Under the pieces are notes generated by a model. The model saw nothing but the letters and a program-made list of their open reading frames with translations. It had not been told where the DNA came from and did no database searches. This document shows positions 37,101 through 49,712 of a stretch of DNA of 64,000 nucleotides, piece by piece; position 1 is the stretch's first letter; each line of letters begins with the position of its first letter. The translations under genes and the position numbers were made by a program. The stretch is from Tetrahymena thermophila SB210 (taxonomy: Eukaryota > Ciliophora > Oligohymenophorea > Hymenostomatida > Tetrahymenidae), in assembly GCF_000189635.1 (NCBI RefSeq), contig NW_002476315.1:3567-67566 (forward strand), read 5' to 3'.

Positions 37101-38391
37101 AAAAATGAAGATAAAATATAAAATTAAATAGTAAATTAGAACGAAAAAATGAAGAAAAAATATGAAATAATATGATTAATTAATTAATAATAAAAGCAAA
37201 AGTTGAAAATAAAATGTTAAATTAAATTAACAAAGAAGGAATAAAAAAAAAAAGCATCAAGCACAATAAAAAGAAAAAAGGCTTAATTGTTTTAAATTAG
37301 TTTTTATAATAAAAAATAGCACAATCCAAAACTAATAAACTGCTATTACCTAAGTTTAAGTGTTAAATCTGAGAGATTAATGCAATTTACTAAACCAAAA
37401 CCTAAGCCTGATGCATCTATTGCACTAATATAATTCTACCTTTTTAAATATTGAAGAAAAAATATATCATTAAATAGTTAATTAGAAGGAAAAAATTAAG
37501 AAAAAATATGAAATAATAAGATTAATTAATTAAAATGATGAGAGAGTTTAATTAGCAAAGTAAAGACAATATAAAGAAAAAGAAAAAAGAGCTTAATTAT
37601 TTTAAATTAGTTTTTTTGTTAAAAATATCACAATCCAAAACAAATATACTATTTTTACCCAACATAAAGAGCCAAACTTGAGAGATTAATGCAATTTTTT
37701 AAAGCAAGACCTAACCGTGATGCACCCATTGCACCAATTTCATCTGAACTTTTTAAATATTGAAGAAAAAATATATAATTAAACAATGAATTATAAGAAA
37801 AAATGAAGAAAAAATATGAAATAATAAGATTAATTAATTAATAATAAAAGCAAAAGATGAAAATAAAATGATGAGGGAGTTAAATTAATAAATAAAAAAG
37901 AAAAAAAAAAAGCACAATTAAAAGAAAAGGAAAATAAATAAAAAGATCTTTAATGTTTTAAATTAATTTTTTTTATTAAAATTGTTACAATCCAAAATAA
38001 ATGAACTGTTTTTATCAAGTATAAATAAATATTAATAACGAAAAATGAAAAAACAAAAAAAATAATAATTAATTAAAAATTGAAATGAAAATTAAGTAAA
38101 AATAGCTAAAAAATTTTTGTTTTAATAAAAATCAATGAATAATGATTAGAATTTCTATTAGAAAAAAATTTCTTTAAATAAATTGAAAGTTAAATACATA
38201 AAAAGTATTAATAAAATAAAAATAATATTTATAAAATAAATATACGTCAGATCAATATGGAGAATCTAATGAGATAAAAGTGAAGAGTTTAAAAACTTTT
38301 TTTATTAAAAGATATCAATTTAAAGGATATTAATAAAAAAATTAATAATTACTTCTTCTAATTTGTAATATTCTTAAATCTATTATATCAT
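34177..38391 (-). CDS. LRR tandem-exon gene E (ten repeat exons)
   Basis: Thirteen exons on the minus strand: 38353-38391, 38246-38295, then LRR exons 37659-37748, 37350-37439, 37004-37093, 36498-36587, 36153-36242, 35807-35896, 35455-35544, 35113-35202, 34761-34850, 34418-34507, and the last exon 34177-34225; 345 codons plus TGA. All ten LRR exons are 90 nt with phase 2 boundaries and near-consensus repeats (IGDEGASGLGSGLANCINL type). The last exon gives LKSKRLVVF. The introns carry the same blocks as in genes B and D. One intron is enlarged by an insertion with a 14-G run (36658-36828), and intron 2 carries a vestigial exon. It lies head-to-tail with gene F. Confidence 0.82.
36658..36828. 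repeat. Insertion with 14-G run, flanked by a 10-bp direct repeat
   Basis: GAAATAATAA occurs at 36658-36667 and again at 36819-36828; neighbouring LRR introns have this sequence once. The extra 161 bp contain 14 consecutive G (36779-36792) next to T-runs, unlike anything else in the window. It could be a small mobile-element remnant with a target-site duplication, a repair insertion, or an assembly artefact. Confidence 0.6.
38006..38038 (-). pseudogene. Vestigial LRR exon in intron 2 of gene E
   Basis: Read on the minus strand, it shows a TACTTGAT remnant of an exon end fused to the normal intron start AAAAACAGTT; acceptor, most of the exon and the donor GT are lost. Its position matches the scar in gene B (9845-9872), suggesting inheritance from a common ancestor. 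Confidence 0.45.
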
Positions 38392-38817
38392 TTATTTTTT
38401 TTCAAAAATATTGAATAGAAATTTAAGGAATTTAATTAATTAATTATAAATGGATAAAAAGAACAAATAAAATATAATAATTAATTAATTATCAAATATT
38501 AATTTATAAATTTTCTTTTACGAAAATACCACATAAAAATTAATTTAGCATTAATTATTTAATCTTAATATTTTTATTTAAAAAATATATTTATTTATAG
38601 TAGGAATTAGAGATGGACAGCTATTCATATTTGAAAAAATTCTATTAATTAAGGGAAAATTATTAAAAATTATTATTCTTATTCATTTTTTTTACCCCAC
38701 ATTCTCTGACTCCAAATTAATCCGCGCTTTCATGCTATATTAAATTATATTATATTATATTATTCAAATATTTTTAAACTTATTCATCCTTTTTCACGAG
38801 ACAGACGTTTATAATAA
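38392..38817. promoter_or_regulatory. Promoter region of LRR gene E and 3' flank of gene F
   Basis: The left 140 bp match the 5' flank of gene D on the opposite strand, including the CAATATTTTTGAAAAAAA block before the ATG. The right part is the 3' flank of gene F. Confidence 0.5.
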
Positions 38818-41800
38818 TCAGAAATTTATTATAAACAAAATTAATCTTTTTAATTTGAGAAACTTACTTTTTACTTTCAATTATTATGATTCGTTGATTA
38901 TATTTGCACTTTTAACATAAATTAATGTGAATTACTAAAAAATTAAATAGACTAAAATAAAAAAATAAAATATTATCTTTTAAATGAATAAATAAAAATA
39001 AAAATAAATCAAATAAAAAGCTAATAAATAAATTAAAAGAATAAGTTAGTAAAATTGTTTTAAATTCATTTTTATATTCAAAAACATCATAATCCAAAAC
39101 AAATAAACTATTTTTACTCTAGACTAAGTACCAAATTTGAGAGATTAGTGCAGTTTGATAAAAGAGAACCTAATCCTGATGCACCAATTGCGCTAATATA
39201 ATTAGACCTTTTAAAATATTTACGAAAAAATATATTGCTAATTAGTTAGTAATAGTAAATAATGAAGAAAAAATATTAAATAATAAGAAATAAATTTATT
39301 AATAATAAAACTAAAGTTAAAAATTAGTTAAATTAACAAAGAAATAAAATAAAAAATTCAAGAAAAATAATCAAATAAATAGCTTATCAATAAATAAATT
39401 AAAAGAGTTAGTTATATTATATGTTTTAAATTCATTTTTATTTTCAAAAATATCACAATTCAAAACAAATAAACTGTTTTTACTCAAGAACAAGACTTAA
39501 ATTTGTGAGATTAGTGCAGTTTGCTAAACCAGAACCTAAGCCTTATGTACCTTCATCACGAATTTAATTAGATCTTTTTAAACATCGAAGAAAAAATAAA
39601 TAATTAGCTAGAAGGAAAAAATGAAGAAAAATAAATATGAAATAATAAGAAATGAATTAAATAAATAATAATAAAATTAAAATTTTAAACTTATAAATAA
39701 GTTAAATTAATAAGAAAAAAAGAAAAAAATACAAGCAGAATTTTAAAAAAAACAAAAATAAATCAAATAAAAAGCTAATAAAAAAATAAATTAAAAGAGT
39801 TTGTTTTATTGTTTTGAATTTATTTTTAAATTCAATAATATCAAAATCACAATAAATAAACTATTTTTACCCAAGATAAAGTGTCAAATTTGAGAGATTA
39901 GTGCAATTTGCAAGAGCAGAACCTAAGCCTGATGCACCAATTGCACCAATTTAATTCAACCTTTTTAAAATATTTAGAAAAAATATAAAGGAAAAAATGA
40001 AGAAAAAATATGAAATAATTAGAAATTAATTAATTAATAATAAATGAAAATATTGAAAATAAAAAAATGAGTTAAATTAACAAAGAAAGAAAACAAAAAC
40101 ATAAGCAAAATCAAAAAAACAAAATAAATCAAATAAAGCTAATAAATTAAAAAGCAAATTTATATTTTTATATTAATTTTTACATTAAAAATATCACAAT
40201 CTAAAATAAATAAATAGATAAATAAATAAATAAATAAATGTATTTACCTAAGATCAAGTGTCAAATTTGAGAGATTAGTGCAATTTACTAAAGCAGAGAC
40301 TAAGCCGAATGCACCTTGATCACCAATAGAATTTAATCTTTTTAAATATTGTAGAGAAAATATAAAGTTCATTCGTTTAAGGAAATAATGAAGAGAAAAC
40401 ATTAAATCTTAGTAATTTAATAAATTTAAAATAAATAAAAAATTTGAAAATGAAATAATGAATTAAATAAACAAAAAAATACAAACTAAATAAAAAATAG
40501 AAAAATAAATCAAAGAAATATTTAATAAATAAATGAAGAGAGTTTATTTTTTTGTTTTAAATTCAAAAATATTACAATCCAAAACAAATAGACTGTTTTT
40601 ACCTAAGATAAAGCTCGAAATTTGAGAGATTAATGTAGTTTGTTAAAGTAGAACCTAATTCTGATGCTCCAACTCCACCAATTTAATTTAAACTTTTTAA
40701 ATGTTGAAGAAAAATATAGTTAGCCAATCATTTTGCTTGCTAGTTAGAAGGTAAAAATGAAGAAAATAAAAAGATAAATAAAAATGGTTAGTTATAAATG
40801 AAAAGTTAAAAATTAATTAGAAAATAAATGAGTAAATTAACAAACAAAGAAAAAAAGCTCAAACATAATAAAAAAAAGAATAATAAGTAAAGTAAAATAA
40901 AAATCTATTTTTTTTAAGTTCATTTTTATATTAAAAAATATCATAATCCAAAACAAATAAACTTTTTTACCGAAGATCAAGTATCAAATTTGAAAGATTA
41001 GTGCAGTTTGCTAAGGCATAACCTAAGCCAGATGTACCTTCATCACCAATTTAATTTTACCTTTTTAAATATTGAATAAAAAGGATTTAATTAGTTAGTT
41101 TGAAATGAAAGAAAAAATATGAAATAATAAGAAATTAATTAATTAATATTAAAGTAAAATAAATTTAAAAATTTTAAATTAGTTAAATTAAGAAAGAAAA
41201 AAAATAAAAGTAGAGTAAAAAAAAGAAAAATAAATCAAATAAAGAACTAATAAATAAATAAATTAAAAGAGTTTTTTTGTTTAAATTCATTTTCAAAACA
41301 AATTAATTGTTTTTACGCAAGATAAAGCGTCAAATTTGACAGATTAGTGCAGCTTGCTAAAGAAGAACCTAAGTCTGTCACACCAATTGCACCAATGTAA
41401 TTAGACCTTTTAAAATATTTAAGTAAAATTATACAGACAATTAGTTAATTAGAATTAAAAAATGAAGAAGATAATATTAAATGATATTACTAATAATAGA
41501 AAAAGTTGAAAATAAGAAAATTAGTTAAATTAACGAAGAAAGAAAAGAAACACATATAAAATATAAAAACAAATCAAATAAAGAGCTCATAAATAAATTA
41601 TAGGAGTTAGTAATATTGTTTTAAATTCTTTTTTATTAAAAATATAAAAATCCAAAATAAATAAACTGTTTATTTTTACTGAAAATTAAGTGTCAAATTT
41701 GAGAGATTAGCGCAATTTGCTAAACTAGACCCTAAGCCTTACATACCTTTGTCACCAATTTAATTTACTCTTTTTAAATATTGAAAAAAAAAATTGTTTT

Positions 41801-43580
41801 AAATTCATTTTTATTTTCAATAAAATCAAAATCAAAACAAATAAACATATTTTACCTAAGATCTAGTGTCAAATTTGAGAGATAAGTACAGTTTGCTAAA
41901 CCAGAACCTAAGCCTGATGCACCTTCGTCGCCAATTTAATTACACCTTTTTATTTTTGATGAATAAAGATATAGTTAATTTGAAGAAAAAAAGAAGAAAA
42001 AATATGAAATAAAGGAATTCATTAATTAATTAGACAGATGATAAAAATAAAAAAATGATTTAAATTAACAAAGAATGAAAAAAAAATACAAGTAGAATAA
42101 AAATAGGAAAAATAAATCAAATAAAAAGCTAATAAATAAATTAAAAGGGTTAGTTTTATTATTTTAAATTCATTATTATATTAAGAAATATTTCACAATT
42201 TAAAACAAATAAACTGTTTTTACATAAGATTTAGTGTGAAATTTGAGAGATTAGTACAGCTTGCTAAAGCAGAACCTAAGCAATATGCTCCTCTTACACC
42301 AATTTAATTAGACCTTTTTAAATATTAGAAAGAAAAAAAATATTTAATTAGTTGGTTTGAGGTAAAAATTTAGAAAAAATTAAATAATTAATAATAAAAG
42401 CAAAAGAAAGCTCAAAATTTTAAAATGAGTAAAATTAACAAGGAATGAAAAAAAACACAAGCAAAATAATAAAAACAAATAAATAAATTTAAAGAGTTTT
42501 ATTTTTTTTAAACTCATTTTTAAATTAAAAAATATAACTTTTTACGCAAGATCAAGGCTTAAATTTGAGAGATTAGTGCAGTATGCTAAAGCAAAACTTA
42601 AGCATGATGCACCTTCATCATCAATTAAATTAGACCTTTTTTAATATTGAAGAAAAAGTATAGTTAGTTAGTTAGTTAAAAGGAAAAAATCAAGAAAAAA
42701 TAAATATGAAATATTAACAAATGAGTTAATTAATAATAAAAGTAAAATTTGAAATCAAAAAAATGAGCTAAATTAACAAAGAAAAAAAAAAGCAAAATAA
42801 AAAAGAAAGAAAAATAAATCAAATAAAATTCTATTGTTTTAAATTCATTTTTATATTAAAAAATATCAATATCCAAAACAAAAAAACATTTTACTGTAGA
42901 TCAAGTGTCAAATTTGAGAGATTAGTGCATTTTCCCAAACCAGAACAAAAACCTGATACACCTATTGCTCGAATTTAATTTAAACTATTTAAAAATTGAA
43001 GAAAAAATATATTGTTTGTTAATAAGTGTTATTCAGAATTAAAAAATAAATTAAAAATATAAAATAATAAAAAATGAATTAATAAATCAATCAATCATAA
43101 TTAAAGCAAAAGTTGAAAATGAAAAAATAAGTTTAATGAACAAAGAAAGAAAGAAAAAAACACAAACAGAAAAAACAAAAAATGAAATAAGTACTATTAG
43201 TTTTCCATTTTTAAATAATGAAGAAAAAATAAAAAGTATGAAAAAATGAAAAAAAAATATCAAATAATAAAAAATAAATAAATAATTAATTAATTAATAA
43301 TCAAAATAAAAATTAAATTAAAACAATTTTAAAAAATATTTCAATAAATAAAAATGAATGAAAACTATGAAAATTTCTATTAAAAAAATTAAATTGTAAA
43401 TAGCTTGAAAATGAAATATAATAAAAGAATATACTTCAGAGAAATATGGAGAACCTAGTGAGATTAAAGTGAAGAGTTTAAAAACTTTTTTTATTAATAA
43501 AATTTAATTTAAATAATATCAATAAAAAAATAAATAATTACTTCTTTTAAATTGCTAAAATATTTTTTCTATTATATCAT
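38818..43580 (-). CDS. LRR tandem-exon gene F (twelve repeat exons)
   Basis: Fifteen exons on the minus strand: 43542-43580 (MIQQKKYFSNLKE), 43435-43484, LRR exons 42895-42984, 42546-42635, 42224-42313, 41856-41945, 41680-41769, 41317-41406, 40971-41060, 40603-40692, 40248-40337, 39871-39960, 39484-39573, 39118-39207, and last exon 38818-38866; 405 codons plus TGA. All LRR exons are 90 nt with phase 2 boundaries. They are more varied than in B or E (second position often Ser-Asn or Leu-Asn; ISAIGASGLGSLLSNCTNL type), and the tail LKLKRLILF differs slightly. Introns vary from 86 to about 280 nt. It shares the 5' flank type of B, D and E. LRR scaffold of unknown partner. Confidence 0.8.
40208..40240. 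repeat. (TAAA)n microsatellite
   Basis: TAAA units with one TAGA interruption, in an intron of LRR gene F close to a donor site. Confidence 0.8.
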
Positions 43581-43628
43581 TTATTTTTTTATAATTTTTC
43601 AAAGATGTTTATTGAATAACAATTTGAG

Positions 43629-44275
43629 CAAATAAATTATTATAATTATCAAATATAAATTAAAAAATCTGCTTTTAGAAAGAAATAGCATTAATATATT
43701 TTTAAAATGTAAGTTTATCAAAATTATGTAAAAAATATTATTCACAAAATAATTAATGAATGAATGAATACATCAATTTTTATAAATTTTTAATTTATAA
43801 GTTTATTTATTTTTTATTTTCACAAAGTTTTATTGAAAAATATTTCTTTTTCAATCAAAAAATTTTTACTTTCAAATATATTTAAATTTTATCTTTTTAC
43901 CAAGCTATTTAACAAATAAGTTATTATTGTGGATTTTATTAGAAATCACACAAATAAATTACAATAATTATCAAATATAAATTTATAAATTTACTTTTAG
44001 AAAGAAATCGCATTAATATATTTTTTAAAATGTAAGTTTATCAAAATTATGCAAACAATATTCTTCACAAAATAATGAATGAATGAATACATCAATTTTA
44101 TAAATTTTTAATTTATAAGTTTATTTATTGCTTATTTCCACAAACAAAAATTTATTGAAAAGTATTTATTTTTCAATCGAAATTTTACTTCAAATATATT
44201 TAAATTTTTATCTTTTTATCAAGCTATTTAGCAAGTATTTTATTTTTGTGGATTTTATTAGAAATCACACAAATT
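43629..44275. repeat. Tandem duplication of about 320 bp
   Basis: 43629-43950 and 43951-44270 are two diverged copies of the same sequence (landmarks: AATTATCAAATATAAATT, AGAAAGAAAT, AATGTAAGTTTATCAAAATT, TGAATGAATACATCAATTTT), and a third copy begins at about 44271. The unit lies between LRR gene F and the next gene and is non-coding. The left edge overlaps the 5' flank of gene F. Confidence 0.8.
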
Positions 44276-44396
44276 AATTACAATAATTATTTTACCCAAA
44301 TATACATACATACATTCATGAATTTAAATTATTTTAATTAATTGATATTATTTTTTTAGTATTTAATAATTTAAATATTTTTGCTGATTAATTATT

Positions 44397-46282
44397 TCAA
44401 AATTTAGAATCTTAAATGCTTTTCCACTTCTTCATAATATTACCCTTTAATATTTTACTTACTTTTGTTAATAAGTAAGCATTTCCTTCTTCGAGGTTAG
44501 CTCTGTGTTCAAAGAAATCATCAGTTAAAGTTCCTTTTTCAATCATTTCTTACATTTTTTTTTTAGCCATAAAATTAGGCGAGAGCAGAGAGAATTCTTT
44601 GCTTTCTTCTGAATAATATTTTTAACCTTGACTCAAAAGTGAAGGTTTTTATTTAAATTCCTCTTCAGCCTTTTATCTGTGTTCTAATAAGAATTTAATT
44701 ACATATCTTTTTACTTCCTCTTCATCATCTTTCTTCCTGATATCACGATAAAGCATTTCTCCTTTTGCAGTCTTAAACTCTATATCTATAGGTATATCAA
44801 TTTCAACCTCTGTTTATTAATTTTTTTTAACAGAATCCTAACTCAATCTTTCGAAAACACCAGGAACTGGACGAGCTTTGAAAGTTTTGAATTATTTTTA
44901 GTATTCTTATTGTATATTCTTTTTATAAGTATTGTTGTTTTAGATTATAGGATTTTTCAGCTTAGAGCTTCTATTTTCTAGATCTCGTTAATTTGGTGAA
45001 GGGCTATACTAGTTTGGAGGAGTTTAAAATCTAATATTTTTTTGATTCTTTTGATTTTATTAATTTGTCTATGCATTTTACATTCCCATCACAGAAACGT
45101 TGTTTTGATTCTGACTCGCATTGGGGTTTTGTAATTGAATTAATTTTGTAGCTGATTAGGTCTAAGGATTTGCTAAATTTTATTAATTTAATAGAAAACT
45201 TCTTTGTTGCTTTAGCTTTCTTTCTTGGTTGTCTCCCTACTATTAGAGTTAGCCGCCTTGCTAATTAGCATTTAAATTAGCTTGTTGAATAAAAGCAACA
45301 GAATTTCTTTTTTCAGGAGATTTATCAGATTAAAATGCATTATTTAGATTTGTATTTGAATTAAAATTTGATGTAGAATTTATGTTATTTGAAGGGTTAT
45401 TTTAATTTTATGTTTGGTTTTGATTATTATTGATTTATCTAACTCTAGCTTCTTCTTTTTGCATACGAGAATCGAATTGATTCTTTTTAAGCTTAGAATA
45501 ATATTTAACATCACCCTATTCTTTTCTAAGTTTAGCCTCTATAGTTTCATGTATTCTATTTTAAATTTTAGCCTTCCTCTCTTCTTCTTTTTTAATTTAT
45601 TTCAAAAGTGTGTCTTTATTTTATAAAATAATTTCAATAACATCAGGTTTCTCTATCTTCTTTCTGAATAAATTTAATCTCTAAGAAAAGTTCTCTATCG
45701 AAGGCATTGTTCCAGTTTTCTTACTTTCTTGCATTATATTATTAGCGATTGTTTCCCACATGTTATTTCTGTAAGTTTTTTTATCGCTATTCAAATTAAC
45801 ATCATTAGTATTTCCCATAACTACTGCTGTTTGAGGTCTTGCATTATACATAGTATTATAACCCGTGCTGGAATATCCACCTCCCATTTGATCATTTTTT
45901 ACCTACGCTACAGGAGTTTCTGCTTATGCATTAATAATATCTTTGCTAAATTTTATATCGTCCTACAATTCAGGGTGAGTGAGAAGAAATCTCACCATTT
46001 GCTCTTTGAATAGATTTATATTCTTTTGTTCCTCTTTTTATAAATAATTGTAATAATTTATATTTAAATTGAAACTTTCATATTTTATTTTCTCAATTCA
46101 TTCATTTTATTAATTAGAATCAATCAAACATTCTTTTGGAGGGAAAAATAATCTAAATGATAATTTTGCTTACTGTTAATGCCTTAGTTATCTTCCTTTT
46201 CGTCAAACGAGCTCTCATAAGAGAGGTCTGATCCCTCAGTATCATCTGAATCAAATTTAATTGGGTTTTATACCTTTTTCAT
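44397..46282 (-). CDS. Gln/Asn-rich coiled-coil protein with FKARPVP motif (FAM161/TPX2-like)
   Basis: The main exon is 44397-46091, ending in TGA at 44397-44399. The proposed first exon is 46130-46282, starting at ATG (MKKVQNPIKFDSDDTEG). This model gives 615 residues in frame but uses an atypical GTTTGA donor and a 38-nt intron; a better donor, GTAAGC at 46172, has no phase-matching acceptor. Order of regions: acidic N-terminus, charged coiled coil (KLRKEQGDVKYYSKLKK), long Gln/Asn-rich stretch, then QFKTFKARPVPGVFERL, an ordered EVEIDIPIDIEFKTAKGEML segment and a helical C-terminus. FKARPVP is found in microtubule-associated families such as TPX2 and FAM161, so a cytoskeletal or ciliary role is plausible but unproven. 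A GTAAGT near the 3' end could be a further intron. Confidence 0.65.
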
Positions 46283-46978
46283 TAATTCTAGTAATTATTT
46301 ATTGACTGATTGTATTATTAAACAACAATTAAGTTTGTTTTACTATTTGATTAACCACTAATTAACTAATTAATTAATCAATCAATAAATCAATTATTTA
46401 TATATTAAAATTTATAAAAATAATTAAATTATGTTTTAGATATTCATTATTAACTCAAAAATATGTTTTGTAAACGTTAAAAAATAACTTATTAATTTTT
46501 AAAACATAAAAGGAAAAGTATTGCTTGGATATACTTTGTATATTCAATCATTAAGAAGGAATATTTTTAATCAATTATTTTCTCATTAATTTCCAAATTT
46601 GATTGTTAAATAATTAATAAATATTTTCTTTTAAAATATTAAACATATTTATAATATATTTTTAAATATAAATTTAATATAAATTTAAAATTTAATATCT
46701 GAAATTAATTACAAATTTTAAAATAAATATAGCAAATCCAGTAATTAAATTACTTATTTTCTACATCCATAAGAATTTAATACCTGGAAGTACAATATGT
46801 AAAAAATAAATATATTTTTATATATTGAACATATAAGGCTTTATTTACTTTTAATTAATTATTTTATTGATAACTTTTAAGTAAAAATTTTCTTTTTATT
46901 GTGCTAGGTTATGTAAAAAATATTGTTTGATGATACCAAATGTAGCTAAATTACAATAATTATATTTATTCATTTTTT
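46283..46978. other. Intergenic, about 700 bp
   Basis: AT-rich sequence between two minus-strand genes: promoter of the left gene, 3' flank of the peptidase. No gene seen. Confidence 0.55.
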
Positions 46979-48400
46979 TCAGTTTTTAAAATGATTGTGC
47001 AGGTCAGACAAGATAGAAGCTATAGAACAAATTATTTTTTTAGTGAAAGGAATGTGTAGAAATTCGTTTGGTCCATGAGCATTACAACCTGGTCCACCAA
47101 CTCCTGTGACTACAAATTAGGCTTTTGGGAATAATTTAGTCAAAATTCCCATTAGAGGGATAGTTCCTCCACCGCTCATGTACAAAGCATCTTATTTGTA
47201 ATAATCTAAACTGGCTTTTTAAATACTTTTTTATAAATAAGAATCTATTGGAGGGCAATTCCAGCCAGGCATTCCAGTGATATTTAGAATAGTTACTTAT
47301 GCATTATAAGGAACATTTTCTGTAAAGAGCTTCATAAATCTTTATTTTGCATCTTTAACGTTTAAAGTAGGTGGAAGCCTAATTGAAAGCTTTAAAGTAG
47401 TTTCTGGCCTTAAAACGTTCCCTGCATTCTATGTTTGTGGAAATCCATCAGCTCCAACAGTACATAAAGTGGCTTTCCAAGTATTATTAATATAAGCTTA
47501 AAAGACATTATTTGTAGTAAATTACATTTGATTAGTTAATGGAAATCTTTAAATCAACTTGATACCTATTTTTTCTGTTAAATTAGTTGCTTCCAAGTAT
47601 CTGTCAGCAGGAACAACTACTTAAAATCCTTCATCAACTTCTCCTGTTTCCTCATTTTCAATTCTATTAATAAGCTATCTTAATACTCTAAAACTGCAAG
47701 GAACAATACCGCTAGCATCTCCACTGTGAACTCCTTCATTTAAAATTTTAACATTAACAGTTACTTGCAAGCATCCTCTTAAAGAACTAGTAACCCAAAA
47801 TTGATCATAATTAAGAGTCCCTGAATCTAAACAAAAAACTAATGAAGGTTCTCCAATTCTGCCATTTAGTTTTTCTAAATATTAAGTTAAATGAAGGGAT
47901 CCTGACTCTTCGTCTCCTTCTATTAATATAACGCATCTTGGGATAGGTATTTTTTGCTCTTAACAAATCTTAATAGAAGAGACAGCTCCAAAAATGCTAT
48001 AGCCATCATCTACACTTCCTCTTCCATAAAGTTTGTCATCAATAACTACTGGTTTGTTAAACGCTAAACCGTCACTCCATCCAGTAAATGGAGGTTGCTT
48101 ATCAAAATGACCATAAAAAAGAACAGTTTTAGTATCTGAAATTGTACCTTCTACTTCAATAAGTATAATAGGAGATTTATCTTCGTCTTTAATAATTTCA
48201 TATTTTGCTCCTTCTAAATTTTATGCTTTTGCCCATTCTAAAAGTAAATTAGCTGCCTGATCCTGTAGTCCGTTTGAGTTCCACTCAGGATCAAATGCCC
48301 TGCTTTAATTAGGTATCCTAATAAAATCTTCTAGAGTAGGTAATATGCTTTTAGTCCAATGTTATTCTACCCAATCAATAGTCTTCTATGTATCTACCAT
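46979..48400 (-). CDS. M20 family metallopeptidase (cytosolic dipeptidase-like)
   Basis: An intronless frame from ATG at 48398-48400 to TGA at 46979-46981, 473 residues, close to the 470-480 usual for eukaryotic CNDP-type dipeptidases. Metal-site signatures are in place: YGHFDKQPP (His98, Asp100), GRGSVDDG (Asp131, Asp132), EGDEESGS (Glu164, Glu165), FCLDSG (Asp192) and AHGPNEFLH near the C-terminus (final His about 449). The lid-domain motif EGVHSGDASGIVP is also present. These enzymes use two zinc or manganese ions to cleave dipeptides in the cytosol; no signal peptide is seen. Fourteen or more glutamines are TAA or TAG codons. The exact dipeptide preference cannot be told. Confidence 0.92.
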
Positions 48401-49712
48401 TTATATTAATTTGTAAATCTATTTTCTATGATTTGAATAGATTATAATAAATTTTCTAATAATATCTTACAATAAAAATTATAATTCAAAATAGTTATCA
48501 TAAATTTTTGATATAATTAAAAATCTTTAATATCAATTTAATAATCTGATTCTTTTTCTTCAATCAACAAATCATAATCATCAATTAAAATCTGATCAAA
48601 TTAAAAATTATAAAAATGGTTTAGGTTAGCCAGCCACACAATTTCTAAATATAACAACTAACTAACTAACATACATAATACCTTAATTAAAAAAAGTAAA
48701 AATATTTTTTTATAGTTCAAAATTTAATAAATTTATGAGTAATTTTTTTAATCTTTTGCTATTATTACATTTAATAAAATTATAGAATTGGAAATTATTT
48801 TTATAAATTTTAATAGAATAGCAATTAATTAATAATAGATTTTGAATCGAAATAATATTCAGTGCTAAAATATGTAATTTTTATCATTCAAACTATCTCT
48901 TTTAAAAATTATTCTTAAATATTAAAATTAAAAAAAGCAAATAATTAAAAAATATCAACTCATATTTGAATATTTGAGGAATTTAACTGGTTTAATTGTT
49001 TTCATATAGAATATGATTTAAAGTATTTGTTTTTTTAGAAATTGTTAACAATCAACAAATATTAAAAGTGAAAATAATTAAATTTCATTATAAATATAAA
49101 ATGTTATTTAAGTTTAAGCTTATATCATATTCTATGATTAAATGAATAATCTTTAATTTCAAAATATTTGTTTGAACACAATAAACAATTTATAAAATAG
49201 CAAATTCACATTTTATGGAATGAATTTAAAATTATTTTCATTTAACAAATAAGCAATTTCAGCATAAAGAATTTTCTAAAATATTTTTATGCATTTCAAA
49301 GATAATTTCTTGGTTTAAAATATAAAATTTTTGTATCATATATATATGCCTATTTTGACTTCGATTTTTAATGCTTATATAAAAAACAAACAACTTTTTG
49401 ATATAATTCTTTTAATTTATTACAAATAAATTTTTTATTTTAAAATGTTTTTACTAAAATAAAGAATTTTTATTTTTTGATAAAATTATTTTTTTCAGTT
49501 TTAAGTTTTGAGGTAATTTTAAAATATTTATTGAGCAATCATTGGTTTTTTTTATGATACTGTGAATAAATTTTTGAATTGATTGAATAATCAAAGAGAC
49601 TTTAAATAATAGTTAATTAGACGCAATATATTTAATCCCTAAAATTGATATTTAATTTAACAAATATTTACAGTATTATAAAATGAATAGCCAGACTATT
49701 TATGTAATACTC
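48401..49712. other. Intergenic, 1.3 kb
   Basis: AT-rich spacer between two minus-strand genes. No coding, tRNA or repeat feature recognised apart from short TA and ACTAACTAAC runs. Confidence 0.55.

Noticed and set aside
811-43580. Reading the many TAA and TAG codons as signs of pseudogenes
   Set aside because: The conserved enzymes in the window need TAA and TAG to be glutamine, so these codons are sense; LRR exons are free of in-frame TGA.
45414-46013. Plus-strand frames with Phe-rich translations
   Set aside because: They are shadows of the minus-strand FKARPVP gene.
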